Source: Nitrosovibrio sp. Nv17
Lineage (GTDB): Bacteria; Pseudomonadota; Gammaproteobacteria; Burkholderiales; Nitrosomonadaceae
Direction of reading: 5' to 3'
NCBI RefSeq assembly: GCF_900119085.1
Contig: NZ_FPIQ01000001.1
Coordinates: 186,001-250,000 of the forward strand
DNA length: 64,000 nt
Shown: piece after piece, positions 25,368-33,532 of the stretch
Layout of the letters: every line of letters starts with the position of its first letter
Position numbering within the stretch: the stretch's first letter is position 1
The notes under the pieces: generated by a model
What the model was told of the DNA's origin: nothing
The model's database searches: none
Seen by the model: the letters and a program-made list of their open reading frames with translations, nothing else
Program-made: the position numbers and the translations under genes

Positions 25368-26684
25368 ATGTCAGGGAACGATACGGGTATTCTAGCGCAC
25401 AAACCGCTTACGCTGACAAAAAAACGACTGCGGTGGCTGGTTCTGCTATCCAGTTTTCCGCTGTTCGGGATGATGGCTGCATTTGGCATCGCCCCCGATA
25501 CCTCGACGGGCGCCCATCCCATCGAGAATGTCATCCGCAGTCTTGAACTCCCCGAGATCCAGCCGTTCGAAGACTATGACATGACGTTCTGGCGGCAGGA
25601 GCGCATCCAGGCGGGCGACACCATTGCAAGCCTGCTGTCCCGGCTCGGCGTCAACAATCAGGACGTGGTGGGCTTCCTACAGGATACCCGCGGGAGCAGG
25701 GGGGTGAACCAGCTGATCGCCGGAAAGGTTGTCCATGCACAGACCACGGCGGCAGGCGAACTGCGGCTGCTGCGCTATTTTTCCGGAGGCAGCGAACAGC
25801 TGGTGATGGAGAAGGTCGAGGGTGCCTTCAGGGTCAGCGAGCAGCCGGTCAGGTTCGAGACCCACATCCAGATGAAGTCCGGGGTGATCGACAGCTCGCT
25901 GTTCGCGGCTACTGACGGCGCCGGCGTGCCGGAAGGGGTCGCCACTCAGATGGTCGACATCCTGTCGTCCGACATCGACTTCCACCGTGATCTGCGCAAG
26001 GGGGACCGCTTCACGGTGGTCTACGACTCGCTGTACGGCAACGGCGAGCCCGCCCGACCCGGACGAGTGCTGGCGATGGAATTCATCAACCAGGGTACGC
26101 CCCATCGGGCGATCTATTTCCAATCCGAAGACGGAACCGGGGGCTATTATGCGCCCGACGGCAAGAACATGCGGAAAGCATTCCTGCGCACGCCGCTGGA
26201 ATTTTCCCGCATCAGCTCGGGTTTTTCCAGCGGACGCTTTCATCCCATCCTGAAGACCTGGCGCGCCCACAAGGGCATAGACTATGCGGCGCCGACGGGG
26301 ACGCGGGTAAAGGCGGCCGCGAATGGAACGGTTTCCTTTGCAGGCTGGAAGGGCGGCTACGGCAATGTCGTCATCCTGCAGCACCATGGACAGCATTCCA
26401 CCGTTTACGGCCACCTGTCGGCCTTCGCCAAGGGGTTGCGCGCGGGGCAGCGCGTCAGCCAAGGCGAGGTCGTCGGCTACGTCGGCGCCACCGGGATGGC
26501 CACGGGCCCGCACCTGCACTACGAGTTTCTCGTGAACGGCGTGCAGCGCGACCCGACGCGTATCGCCATGCCGAGTGCGGAATCGGTTGCCGCCAAGCAC
26601 ATGCCGGCGTTCTATACGCACACGAAACCGCTGATGGCGCGTCTGGACATGCTGCGTGAAACCAGCCTGGCCTTCCTGGATTAG
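25368..26684 (+). CDS. Membrane-anchored M23 (LytM-type) peptidoglycan endopeptidase
   Basis: The product should cut peptide cross-links in the periplasm. From the ATG at 25368 the protein has 438 residues. It has a cytoplasmic N-terminus, one membrane anchor (RWLVLLSSFPLFGMMAAFG, about 22-41), and a LysM/OapA-like segment (ERIQAGDTIASLLSRLGV). A central domain typical of MepM/Csd3-type proteins (FHRDLRKGDRFTVVYDSLYGNG) and a C-terminal M23 domain follow. The zinc ligands are present in HKGIDYAAPTG (H301, D305) and HLHYEF (H382, H384). It belongs to the betaproteobacterial pair with anmK, which starts 56 bases later. Longer frames upstream are shadows of the divergent kinase gene. Confidence 0.93.
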   Translation: MSGNDTGILAHKPLTLTKKRLRWLVLLSSFPLFGMMAAFGIAPDTSTGAHPIENVIRSLELPEIQPFEDYDMTFWRQERIQAGDTIASLLSRLGVNNQDVVGFLQDTRGSRGVNQLIAGKVVHAQTTAAGELRLLRYFSGGSEQLVMEKVEGAFRVSEQPVRFETHIQMKSGVIDSSLFAATDGAGVPEGVATQMVDILSSDIDFHRDLRKGDRFTVVYDSLYGNGEPARPGRVLAMEFINQGTPHRAIYFQSEDGTGGYYAPDGKNMRKAFLRTPLEFSRISSGFSSGRFHPILKTWRAHKGIDYAAPTGTRVKAAANGTVSFAGWKGGYGNVVILQHHGQHSTVYGHLSAFAKGLRAGQRVSQGEVVGYVGATGMATGPHLHYEFLVNGVQRDPTRIAMPSAESVAAKHMPAFYTHTKPLMARLDMLRETSLAFLD

Positions 26685-26740
26685 CCGCTGCCCCCGGCTG
26701 TGCGGGGCACAGGGCATCCCGCCATCCGGATGAAGGGGAC

Positions 26741-27850
26741 ATGCATTCCGGCATGAGTGTCCGTCATATCGGCCTCATGTCCGGGACCAGCCTCGACGGC
26801 ATCGATGCGGTACTGGCGGATTTCGGCGCATCGCCGCCGCGGTTGCTGCATACCCGCTACCTGCCATATTCCCCCGAATTGCGCGAGCGACTGCTGGCGC
26901 TGGCCCGGCCGGGCGATGACGAATTGCACCGCGCAGCCGTGCTCGGCAACGAGCTTTCCCATCTTTATTCCCAGGCTGTGACCGACCTGCTGAGTGAATG
27001 CGGCCTGCAACCGCAGGCGGTGGCAGCCATCGGATGCCATGGGCAGACTGTGCGGCATTGCCCCGAGCCCGGAAGGCGCTATACCATACAGCTGTGCAAC
27101 GCCGCCTTGCTCGCCGAGTTGACCGGAATCACCGTCGTGGCCGACTTCAGGAGCCGGGACGTGGCAGCGGGCGGGCAGGGGGCGCCCCTGGTGCCGGCGT
27201 TTCATCACGCTTTGTTCGCCCATCCGGAAATCCATCGGACGATCATCAATATCGGCGGGATTGCCAATCTGACCGGTCTTGCGTCCGACGGCGGGGTTTC
27301 CGGATTCGACTGTGGCCCGGGCAACCTCCTGATGGATGCATGGTGCCTGCGGCACACCGGCAGGCCCTACGACGAGGGGGGGGCATGGGCGAAGTCGGGC
27401 AGGATTCTCCCCGAACTGCTCGATGCACTGCTTGCGCACCCGTTCCTTTCCCTGCGGCCGCCCAAGAGCACCGGCAGGGAAGCCTTTGGTCCAGCGTGGC
27501 TGGCGCGGCATCTATCCGGGAACGAGGCACCGGCCGACGTGCAGGCGACCCTGTTGCAACTGACCGTCACAGCGATCGTGCAGGCGGTGCAGGCCGATTT
27601 TCCGGATACCCGGGAGATCTATCTGTGCGGCGGTGGCGTGCACAACAGGGCGTTGGTGGAGCGATTGCGTTCCGCCTTGCCCGGCAGGCCGGTGGAACCG
27701 ACGGATCGGCTGGGCATTGACGCGGACTGGGTGGAGGCCTTCGCCTTCGCCTGGCTGGCACGGCAGATCCTCCTGAAGATTCCTGCCGGCCTTCCGGGTG
27801 TGACGGGAGCACGCGGCGCCCGCCTGCTGGGCGCGATCTATCCGGCCTAG
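26741..27850 (+). CDS. anmK: 1,6-anhydro-N-acetylmuramic acid kinase AnmK
   Basis: AnmK hydrolyses the anhydro ring and phosphorylates anhydroMurNAc to MurNAc-6-phosphate, which returns peptidoglycan turnover products to metabolism. The 369-residue protein shows [15 protein letters not shown] (ATP-binding), [57 protein letters not shown] and [10 protein letters not shown], all AnmK hallmarks. A second ATG at 26753 is equally usable because the AAGGGG at 26733-26738 fits neither start well. Its TAG stop and the stop of the facing erpA share the palindrome CTAG (27847-27850). Confidence 0.96.
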   Translation: MHSGMSVRHIGLMSGTSLDGIDAVLADFGASPPRLLHTRYLPYSPELRERLLALARPGDDELHRAAVLGNELSHLYSQAVTDLLSECGLQPQAVAAIGCHGQTVRHCPEPGRRYTIQLCNAALLAELTGITVVADFRSRDVAAGGQGAPLVPAFHHALFAHPEIHRTIINIGGIANLTGLASDGGVSGFDCGPGNLLMDAWCLRHTGRPYDEGGAWAKSGRILPELLDALLAHPFLSLRPPKSTGREAFGPAWLARHLSGNEAPADVQATLLQLTVTAIVQAVQADFPDTREIYLCGGGVHNRALVERLRSALPGRPVEPTDRLGIDADWVEAFAFAWLARQILLKIPAGLPGVTGARGARLLGAIYPA

Positions 27851-28215
27851 ACGGAAAACGAGGATCCGCAGCCGCAGGTACTGGCGGCACCGGGATTCCG
27901 GATGATGAACTGGGCGCCTTCGACGTCTTCCTGGTAATCGATCTCCGCACCGACCAGGTATTGGAAACTCATGGGATCCACCAGCAGCTTGACCCCGTTC
28001 TTTTCCATGATAGTGTCGTCTTCGGCGATCGTTTCGTCGAAGGTGAAGCCGTACTTGAAACCCGAGCATCCGCCGCCTGCGACGAATACCCTGAGCTTCA
28101 GGTCCTGATTCCCCTCCTCGTCGATCAGTTCCTTGACCTTGCTGGCGGCGCTATCGGTGAAAATGAGGGGCGTATGCGCTTCGGTCCCCGGATGTTCTCC
28201 AGCCATGATGCTCAT
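27847..28215 (-). CDS. erpA: Iron-sulfur cluster insertion protein ErpA
   Basis: ErpA is an A-type carrier that delivers Fe-S clusters to apoproteins, including enzymes of isoprenoid synthesis. The 122-residue protein has the HesB/IscA core ([33 protein letters not shown]) and the three cluster-binding cysteines C50, C114 and C116 in the C-terminal [28 protein letters not shown] is characteristic of ErpA. The start at 28215 gives MSIMAGEH, and Met4 is an alternative. It faces anmK with overlapping stop codons and follows the bactofilin gene by 78 bases. Confidence 0.95.
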   Translation of the reverse strand: MSIMAGEHPGTEAHTPLIFTDSAASKVKELIDEEGNQDLKLRVFVAGGGCSGFKYGFTFDETIAEDDTIMEKNGVKLLVDPMSFQYLVGAEIDYQEDVEGAQFIIRNPGAASTCGCGSSFSV

Positions 28216-28293
28216 CCTGCGGATGTCCGTGAAGGTGTCGCCCGTGAAAAGGCGACGCGGGATGGAAAATTATGCGTCTTCATCGGGCGAGCG

Positions 28294-28710
28294 TCAATCG
28301 CCATGTCCGGCGGCAACCAGTGCCAACACCTTTTTTTCGTGCTGGGGGTCGTGTTGGTGGTGCAGCATGCCGTCGACTACGGCACCCAGCTGAATCTCGA
28401 TGGTCTTGTAGTGTATGTCGCCCGATATTCTGGCCCTGGGCTGCAATTCCACGTACTCGCTACCGTGCAGGGTGCCCGTCACCGCGCCGTTGATCACGGC
28501 GTGGGAGACACGGATGTCTCCTTTGATGGTGGCCTGGTCGCTCAGCACCAGGGTGCTGGGCCGATCCTCTGCCGCGACGATGTCCCCCGAGATGTGCCCA
28601 TCCACGCGCAGCCCCCCGCTGAAGCGGATATCCCCGTCGATATGGGTACCCGAGCCGATGAGCGAATCGATATGATTCTGGGGTATGGCCGTTTTTTTGC
28701 CGCCAAACAT
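28294..28710 (-). CDS. Bactofilin family cytoskeletal protein
   Basis: Bactofilins polymerise without nucleotide into filaments and scaffold cell-wall enzymes or localise envelope complexes. The 138-residue protein has a short N-terminal tail (MFGGKKTAIPQNHIDSLIG) and then the right-handed beta-helix core seen as repeated hydrophobic-Gly-Asp strands: GTHIDGDIRFSGGLRVDGHISGDI, IKGDIRVSHAVINGAVTG, LQPRARISGDIHYKTIEIQ. It lies 10 bases after the DUF6776 gene. Its neighbourhood with an M23 peptidase and anmK suggests a cell-wall role, as bactofilin-M23 pairs are known elsewhere. Confidence 0.93.
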   Translation of the reverse strand: MFGGKKTAIPQNHIDSLIGSGTHIDGDIRFSGGLRVDGHISGDIVAAEDRPSTLVLSDQATIKGDIRVSHAVINGAVTGTLHGSEYVELQPRARISGDIHYKTIEIQLGAVVDGMLHHQHDPQHEKKVLALVAAGHGD

Positions 28711-28720
28711 TCTGCTTTCC

Positions 28721-29467
28721 TTATAGTGAAAGATTGACGCTCTGGGAGAGTCTCGCCTGCGCGACCCCTTTCTCGAACACCTTCACCTGCATGCTTTCCA
28801 CTTGCGCATCCAGCGGCATGCGAAAACCGTTTTCTATGCGCTGGTAGAATTTGAAGTTCACATCGAACGTATTCGACGGATTCTCGCTGGCGAGCGGCGT
28901 CACCATCTTTTCACCATTTTGCCGGAAATGGACGATGAATTCCAGACTGCCCTTGAAATCCTTGACACGTTTCCCGCTCTGCACCAGCAGCATGCTGTAG
29001 CGGTATTCTCCCGGCAACTGGCCGCGTACCAGCTTCAGCTGGTTGATGAAAATCTGCTGATCGATCTTGCCGATGGCTGTTCCCAGATTCTCGAAGAACG
29101 CCAGTTCTTCCTTCAGGCGGGTATTCTCGTCTTCCATGGCTTTGACATGGCTGGCAATGTCCTCGCGCGCGACTGCATCCATCTGCAATTGGCGTTCCAG
29201 GGCCGCGATCTTCATGCGCAGCTCTCCATTCTCCTCGCTCAGGCGCGCATTCGAACGCGAAAGATGGTCCATCTCTTCGATGGTTTCCTTTTCGTCCGAA
29301 TCCACTAGCTGGTGTCCCGCATCGTACATGCCCCAGGACAGCGCCAGGATGAGCGTGCAGGCGAGCAGGACGATGAGCCAGCGGATATACGCCGGCCGAT
29401 GGGGACGCACCGTGACCCTGGGTGCGAAGATGCCCGACCGTCTTCTGCGCCGGGATGACTTGATCAT
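28721..29467 (-). CDS. DUF6776-family membrane-anchored coiled-coil protein
   Basis: The 248-residue protein has a basic cytoplasmic end (KSSRRRRRSG) and one membrane helix (WLIVLLACTLILALSWGMY, about 30-48). A heptad-rich coiled coil follows (about 60-125, with SRSNARLSEENGELRMKIAALERQL), then a periplasmic beta-rich domain (FFENLGTAIGKIDQQIFINQLKLVRG, YRYSMLLVQSGKRVKDFKGSLEF). I recognise it as the uncharacterised family commonly encoded next to bactofilin in betaproteobacteria (DUF6776). The function is unknown. A link to bactofilin filaments at the membrane is a reasonable inference from the 10-base spacing. Confidence 0.8.
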   Translation of the reverse strand: MIKSSRRRRRSGIFAPRVTVRPHRPAYIRWLIVLLACTLILALSWGMYDAGHQLVDSDEKETIEEMDHLSRSNARLSEENGELRMKIAALERQLQMDAVAREDIASHVKAMEDENTRLKEELAFFENLGTAIGKIDQQIFINQLKLVRGQLPGEYRYSMLLVQSGKRVKDFKGSLEFIVHFRQNGEKMVTPLASENPSNTFDVNFKFYQRIENGFRMPLDAQVESMQVKVFEKGVAQARLSQSVNLSL

Positions 29468-29672
29468 GGCCGACGCTGCAGGCTGTGCGAGGCGGGGCCG
29501 GGAGTATCTACCTTGAACCGCCGTACCGCCGGTTCGCGTTCATTCCGGCAGACGGAAGCGCTCGACATGCCGCGGTTGCGGGCCTCGGAAAACCGGGCAT
29601 GCGGATGCCGAGAATCGGGTGCATGCCTCATGCGGTCATTTCATGATACTGTATTTCCAGCCGCAGGGATCA

Positions 29673-30701
29673 TCATGGAAGCAACGGCACCTGGTCGATC
29701 GCCAGGGTCTCCGGAAAACCGAACATGAGATTCATGTTGTGCACGGCTTGCCCCGCGGCGCCCTTGACGAGGTTGTCGGTGACCGAGAGCACCACTGCCG
29801 TGCTCCCGTCCTGTGGGCGATGCACCGCCATGCGGCAGATGTTCGAGCCGCGTACCGAGCGGGTTTCAGGGTGGCCGCCCGCGGGCAGCACATCCACGAA
29901 CGGTTCGTCGGCATAGCGGGTCTCGTAGAGGTCTTGCAGATCGACGTCGCGAGTCAGCCTGGCGTACAAGGTGGCATGGATGCCCCGTATCATGGGAGTG
30001 AGATGTGGCACGAACGTCAGCCCGATCGACTTTCCCGCGATGCGGGAAAGTCCCTGCACGATTTCCGGCAGATGTCGATGTCCCGGCACGCCGTATGCCT
30101 TGAAGTTGTCCGAAGCTTCGGAAAACAGGGTATGCACCGCGGCATGGCGGCCCGCTCCCGAGACGCCCGATTTGGTGTCGGCGATGAGATGTTCCAGATC
30201 CACGATGCCTGCCTCGATCAAGGGCAGGAATCCGAGCTGGACCGCAGTGGGGTAGCAGCCGGGATTGGCGATCAGGCGGGCTTCTCGGATCGCGTCCCGA
30301 TTTACCTCCGGCAAGCCGTATACTGCCTGCTCCACCAGTTCGGGGCAGGCATGCGACATGCCATACCACTTCTCCCATGCCGCGACGTCCCGAATGCGGA
30401 AATCGGCGGCAAGATCGATCACCCGCACTCCTGCATCGATCAGGGTGCGGGCCTGCTGCATGGCGATCCCGTTGGGTGTGGCAAAGAATACGACGGCGCA
30501 GTCGTCCAGCCTTGCTTCCGCCGGATCGCAGAATCTGAGCGACACATGCCCGCGCAGACTGGGGAACAGTTCCTCCACTGCCAGTCCCGCTTCCTTGCGC
30601 GAGGTGATCGTGCGTATTTCCACTTCGGGATGTCGCGTCAGGATGCGCAGCAACTCCACACCCGTATAGCCGGTGCCGCCCACGATACCGACCTTCAGCA
30701 T
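29673..30701 (-). CDS. argC: N-acetyl-gamma-glutamyl-phosphate reductase ArgC
   Basis: ArgC reduces N-acetylglutamyl phosphate to the semialdehyde with NADPH in arginine synthesis. The 342-residue protein (long, type 1 form) starts with the Rossmann motif [19 protein letters not shown]. It contains [33 protein letters not shown], the catalytic-cysteine motif [24 protein letters not shown] and [15 protein letters not shown]. It lies downstream of rplM-rpsI across a 243-base gap containing a hairpin. The following 205-base gap before the DUF6776 gene holds no gene that I can support. Confidence 0.97.
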   Translation of the reverse strand: MLKVGIVGGTGYTGVELLRILTRHPEVEIRTITSRKEAGLAVEELFPSLRGHVSLRFCDPAEARLDDCAVVFFATPNGIAMQQARTLIDAGVRVIDLAADFRIRDVAAWEKWYGMSHACPELVEQAVYGLPEVNRDAIREARLIANPGCYPTAVQLGFLPLIEAGIVDLEHLIADTKSGVSGAGRHAAVHTLFSEASDNFKAYGVPGHRHLPEIVQGLSRIAGKSIGLTFVPHLTPMIRGIHATLYARLTRDVDLQDLYETRYADEPFVDVLPAGGHPETRSVRGSNICRMAVHRPQDGSTAVVLSVTDNLVKGAAGQAVHNMNLMFGFPETLAIDQVPLLP

Positions 30702-30911
30702 GGCGCTTCCGGGTCAGCGGGGGGAAGAGGGTGGCGGATGGGCATTCTCACGGCGATGTGCGTCGTTGATATGGATGGTCGGGTTTGCGCGGTCGAGCCA
30801 GATCCGCCATGATAACGGGAGGCGCCCGGGGATGCAAAGCATCCCTGCGCGGGTCGGCATGGGCGAACCCCGGACGGAGCACGGAGGATGGGGAACCGCC
30901 TGCAACTGCAC

Positions 30912-30930
30912 CCGGAGCCGTACGCTCCGG
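30912..30930 (-). terminator. Stem-loop downstream of rpsI (possible terminator)
   Basis: A perfect 7-bp stem, CCGGAGC and GCTCCGG with a 5-base loop, lies 15 bases after the rpsI stop codon. There is no U-tract, so it is either a weak terminator or a 3' end stabiliser of the ribosomal protein mRNA. Confidence 0.45.
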
Positions 30931-30944
30931 AACGCGGCGAGGTG

Positions 30945-31337
30945 CTAGCGTTTGGAGAACTGCTTGCGCCGGCGCGCCTTGCGCAGGCCGACCTTTTTCC
31001 GCTCCACTTCACGCGCGTCACGCGTGACCAGTCCGGCATTGCTCAGCACCGGCTTGAGGGCCGCGTCATAGTCGATCAGGGCGCGAGTGATGCCATGGCG
31101 TACCGCTCCCGCCTGTCCAGATTCGCCGCCACCATGGATATTCACGGTGATGTCGAAGCTGGTGAGGTTTCCGGTCAATTCCAGGGGCTGGCGCACGACC
31201 ATGCGCCCGGTTTCCCGGGAGAAGAATTCGTCGACCGGCTTGCCGTTGACGATGATGACGCCCTTCCCGGGTTTGATGAACACCCGGGCCACCGCGCTTT
31301 TGCGGCGTCCGGTACCGTAGTTGTAGACTGTCCCCAT
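30945..31337 (-). CDS. rpsI: 30S ribosomal protein S9
   Basis: S9 binds the 3' domain of 16S rRNA, and its C-terminal tail reaches the P-site tRNA. The 130-residue protein carries [22 protein letters not shown] at the start, [20 protein letters not shown] in the middle, [24 protein letters not shown] at the end, and the conserved KR terminus. It starts 4 bases after the rplM stop in the universal L13-S9 operon. Confidence 0.99.
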   Translation of the reverse strand: MGTVYNYGTGRRKSAVARVFIKPGKGVIIVNGKPVDEFFSRETGRMVVRQPLELTGNLTSFDITVNIHGGGESGQAGAVRHGITRALIDYDAALKPVLSNAGLVTRDAREVERKKVGLRKARRRKQFSKR

Positions 31338-31341
31338 GTTC

Positions 31342-31776
31342 TCAGGCCCTGACTTCGAGATGTCGCGGTTGCTGGGCGGCGTGCGGATGCGTGGCGCCGG
31401 CGTAGATCTTCAATTTCTTCAGCATGGCGTAGCCCAGCGGGCCCTTGGGCAGCATGCCCTTGACCGCCTTCTCCAGCGGCCGCCCGGGAAATCTCGCATG
31501 CAGCTTGGCGAAACTGGTCTCATAGATTCCGCCGGGATAGCCGCTATGGCGGTAGTAGGTCTTGGCGTTCGCTTTGTCGCCCGTGACGCGCAGCTTGTCG
31601 ACATTGACGACCACGATGAAGTCGCCGGTATCCACATGGGGTGTATAGATGGGCTTGTGTTTGCCCCGCAGGCGCAGGGCGATCTCTGCGGCAAGGCGAC
31701 CCAGAACCTTGTCCGCCGCGTCTATTACGAACCAGTCGCGGGTCACTTCATGGGGTTTGGCTGAAAAGGTTTTCAC
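31342..31776 (-). CDS. rplM: 50S ribosomal protein L13
   Basis: L13 is an early assembly protein of the 50S subunit and in E. coli also represses its own operon. The 144-residue protein is standard: [82 protein letters not shown], and the PRHLEV end. The operon is driven by a strong promoter at 31863-31891, and the leader carries a stem-loop that may be the binding site for autoregulation. Confidence 0.99.
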   Translation of the reverse strand: MKTFSAKPHEVTRDWFVIDAADKVLGRLAAEIALRLRGKHKPIYTPHVDTGDFIVVVNVDKLRVTGDKANAKTYYRHSGYPGGIYETSFAKLHARFPGRPLEKAVKGMLPKGPLGYAMLKKLKIYAGATHPHAAQQPRHLEVRA

Positions 31777-31801
31777 GATGCGTCCGTTTTTCCAGATTGT
31801 T

Positions 31802-31837
31802 GCACGCGGTTTCGATCATGCCCACACCATCGCGTGC
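31802..31837 (-). promoter_or_regulatory. Stem-loop in the rplM leader (candidate L13 autoregulatory site)
   Basis: In the roughly 80-base 5' leader of rplM, GCACGCG (31831-31837 read on the minus strand) pairs perfectly with CGCGTGC (31802-31808). This closes a 22-base loop, and one G-U pair can extend the stem. L13 leaders are known in other bacteria. I infer that this is the local counterpart from position only. Confidence 0.4.
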
Positions 31838-31862
31838 GCACAAGCCGCAAATAAGGCCGAAA

Positions 31863-31891
31863 ATTCTATGCCAGCCTTGGTTCAATGTCAA
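31863..31891 (-). promoter_or_regulatory. Sigma-70 promoter of rplM-rpsI
   Basis: On the minus strand a consensus TTGACA (31886-31891) is followed after exactly 17 bases by TAGAAT (31863-31868). Transcription should start near 31856 and give a leader of about 80 bases before the rplM ATG at 31776. It is the best promoter match in the window. Confidence 0.85.
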
Positions 31892-31996
31892 ACTTAAATA
31901 AGAAACCACATGAATCGCCTCGCGTGCAGCGTATCGTCGCGTATCCCCGCTGGCGGCGGTGGTCGCCGTTTCGTGCCGCTGGGGTTTCTGACGCAT

Positions 31997-32005
31997 TGTG
32001 ATAAT
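31997..32005 (+). promoter_or_regulatory. Candidate extended -10 promoter for rpiA
   Basis: TG-T-GATAAT (31997-32005) is an extended -10 element about 50 bases before the rpiA ATG. The -35 region is weak. It is divergent from the rplM promoter, 110 bases away. Confidence 0.4.
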
Positions 32006-32057
32006 TGACGAATAGGATTATCCTCGCAAGGTCGGTTTTTATTCCAAGACATACGAC

Positions 32058-32717
32058 ATGACTCAAGACGAACAGAAGCGTCTGGCCGCGCAGGCAGCCA
32101 TTCAGCATATCCCGCTGGGCAGCGTGGTCGGAGTGGGCACGGGTTCCACCGTGAATCACTTCATCGATGCGCTGGCCGGCATCCGGCACGCCATTCACGG
32201 CGCGGTGGCAAGTTCGGAAGCCACCGCCCGCCGACTGGAGGGACATGGCATCAAGGTAATCGACCTGAATGCGGTCGAGGCATTGCCGGTGTATGTGGAC
32301 GGCGCCGATGAGATCACCGCCCGTCTGCACATGATCAAGGGCGGCGGGGGTGCCCTGACGCGCGAGAAGATCGTTGCCGCCGTGGCGGATAGATTCATCT
32401 GCATCGCCGACCAGGGAAAGTTCGTCGAGGTGCTGGGACGGTTCCCGCTGCCGTTGGAAGTGATCCCGATGGCCTCCACCCATGTCGCGCGCACGATCGT
32501 CCGACTGGGGGGGAGGCCGATCGTGCGCGGCGGCTTTGTGACGGACAACGGCAATCTCATACTGGACGTGCACGACCTGCGGATTTCGAATCCGCTCGAA
32601 CTGGAGGCCACTCTCAATCAGATAGCCGGCGTGGTGACCAACGGGCTGTTCGCCAGACGTGGCGCCGATATGCTGTTGCTGGGCGCCGACGGCGGCGTGC
32701 AGACGATTGTTGTCTGA
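32058..32717 (+). CDS. rpiA: Ribose-5-phosphate isomerase A
   Basis: RpiA interconverts ribose 5-phosphate and ribulose 5-phosphate in the pentose phosphate pathway. The 219-residue protein has the complete motif set: [15 protein letters not shown] (phosphate loop), [20 protein letters not shown] with catalytic acids, the lysine-glycine loop [13 protein letters not shown], and [11 protein letters not shown]. The length equals that of E. coli RpiA. It is divergent from rplM and followed by phoU after 77 bases. Transketolase, its pathway partner, is at the right end of the window. Confidence 0.97.
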   Translation: MTQDEQKRLAAQAAIQHIPLGSVVGVGTGSTVNHFIDALAGIRHAIHGAVASSEATARRLEGHGIKVIDLNAVEALPVYVDGADEITARLHMIKGGGGALTREKIVAAVADRFICIADQGKFVEVLGRFPLPLEVIPMASTHVARTIVRLGGRPIVRGGFVTDNGNLILDVHDLRISNPLELEATLNQIAGVVTNGLFARRGADMLLLGADGGVQTIVV

Positions 32718-32745
32718 AATACATGCGGGGATCGCGGCCACGAAA

Positions 32746-32763
32746 TTGTCACATCTCTCGCAT
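32746..32763 (+). promoter_or_regulatory. Weak Pho-box-like sequence upstream of phoU
   Basis: TTGTCAC, a 4-base gap and CTCGCAT resemble two direct CTGTCAT half-sites (5 of 7 matches each) with Pho-box spacing, 31 bases before the phoU start. The match is weak. Function is inferred from the neighbouring phosphate genes. Confidence 0.3.
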
Positions 32764-32794
32764 ATCCTTCTTCCCTCCCATGGTCGAGGCGCCG

Positions 32795-33502
32795 ATGGTC
32801 AGTAGCGAGCATACCTCCAAGCAATTTGACACTGATCTCGAAGCAGTGCGTACGCGCGTGCTGCGCATGGGCGGATTCGTGGAGGAGCAGATCGAAAGAG
32901 CCATCGAGGCGCTGATCAGCGGCAACGAGAATCTGATCGACGACATCGTTGCCGACGATCACCGGGTGAATGCCATGGAAGTCTCGATAGACGAGGTGTG
33001 CAGTCAGATCATTGCTCGTCGCCAGCCTGCCGCCGGCGACCTGCGCATGATCATGACGGTCATCAAGACCATCACCGACCTGGAACGCATCGGCGACGAG
33101 GCGGAGAAGATTGCACGCATGGCAAAACTGATCTATAAGGTCGACCGCATGCATGTGCCGCGCTTCTTCGAGATCAGGCATGTGGCCAGTATCGCGATGG
33201 AGATGCTGCATACCTCGCTGGATGCGTTCGCTCGCCTGGATCTGACCGCGGCTGCGAGGGTGGTGCGCCAGGATGAACAGGTCGACGAGGAATTCCGGTC
33301 CATCATGCGTCAACTGATCACTTTCATGATGGAGGATCCTCGGAAGATTTCCACGGCACTGGAGATCCTGTTCGTCGCCAAAGCGATCGAGCGCATTGGC
33401 GACCACGCCAAGAACATGGCGGAATACGTGATCTACATGGTGAAGGGCAAGGACGTGCGGCACGTGACCGTTGAGGAGATCGAGCGCGAGGTCAGGGAAT
33501 AG
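32795..33502 (+). CDS. phoU: Phosphate signalling and uptake regulator PhoU
   Basis: PhoU couples the Pst phosphate transporter to the PhoR kinase and keeps the pho regulon off when phosphate is plentiful. From the ATG at 32795 (GAGG 5 bases upstream) the protein has 235 residues. Two PhoU three-helix repeats are present, each with a metal-binding E/DxxxD region: DLEAVRTRVLRMGGFVEEQ with KTITDLERIGDEAEKIARMA, then FARLDLTAAARVVRQDEQVDEE with VAKAIERIGDHAKNMAEYVIYM. The ATGs at 32723 and 32780 are alternatives but lack a ribosome-binding site. It is separated from pst genes and paired instead with ppx, 30 bases downstream. This links phosphate sensing to polyphosphate turnover. Confidence 0.95.
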   Translation: MVSSEHTSKQFDTDLEAVRTRVLRMGGFVEEQIERAIEALISGNENLIDDIVADDHRVNAMEVSIDEVCSQIIARRQPAAGDLRMIMTVIKTITDLERIGDEAEKIARMAKLIYKVDRMHVPRFFEIRHVASIAMEMLHTSLDAFARLDLTAAARVVRQDEQVDEEFRSIMRQLITFMMEDPRKISTALEILFVAKAIERIGDHAKNMAEYVIYMVKGKDVRHVTVEEIEREVRE

Positions 33503-33532
33503 CCTGGCTGTTCCGCAGTGACCGGCAAGACT

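Noticed and set aside
26689-26709. Stem TGCCCC-9-GGGGCA between the M23 peptidase and anmK as a terminator
   Set aside because: The stem is only 6 bp with a wide loop and no U-tract, and the genes are probably co-transcribed.
29640-29665. LexA-box-like sequence around ATACTGTATTTCCAG
   Set aside because: The second half-site does not match CTGT-N8-ACAG.
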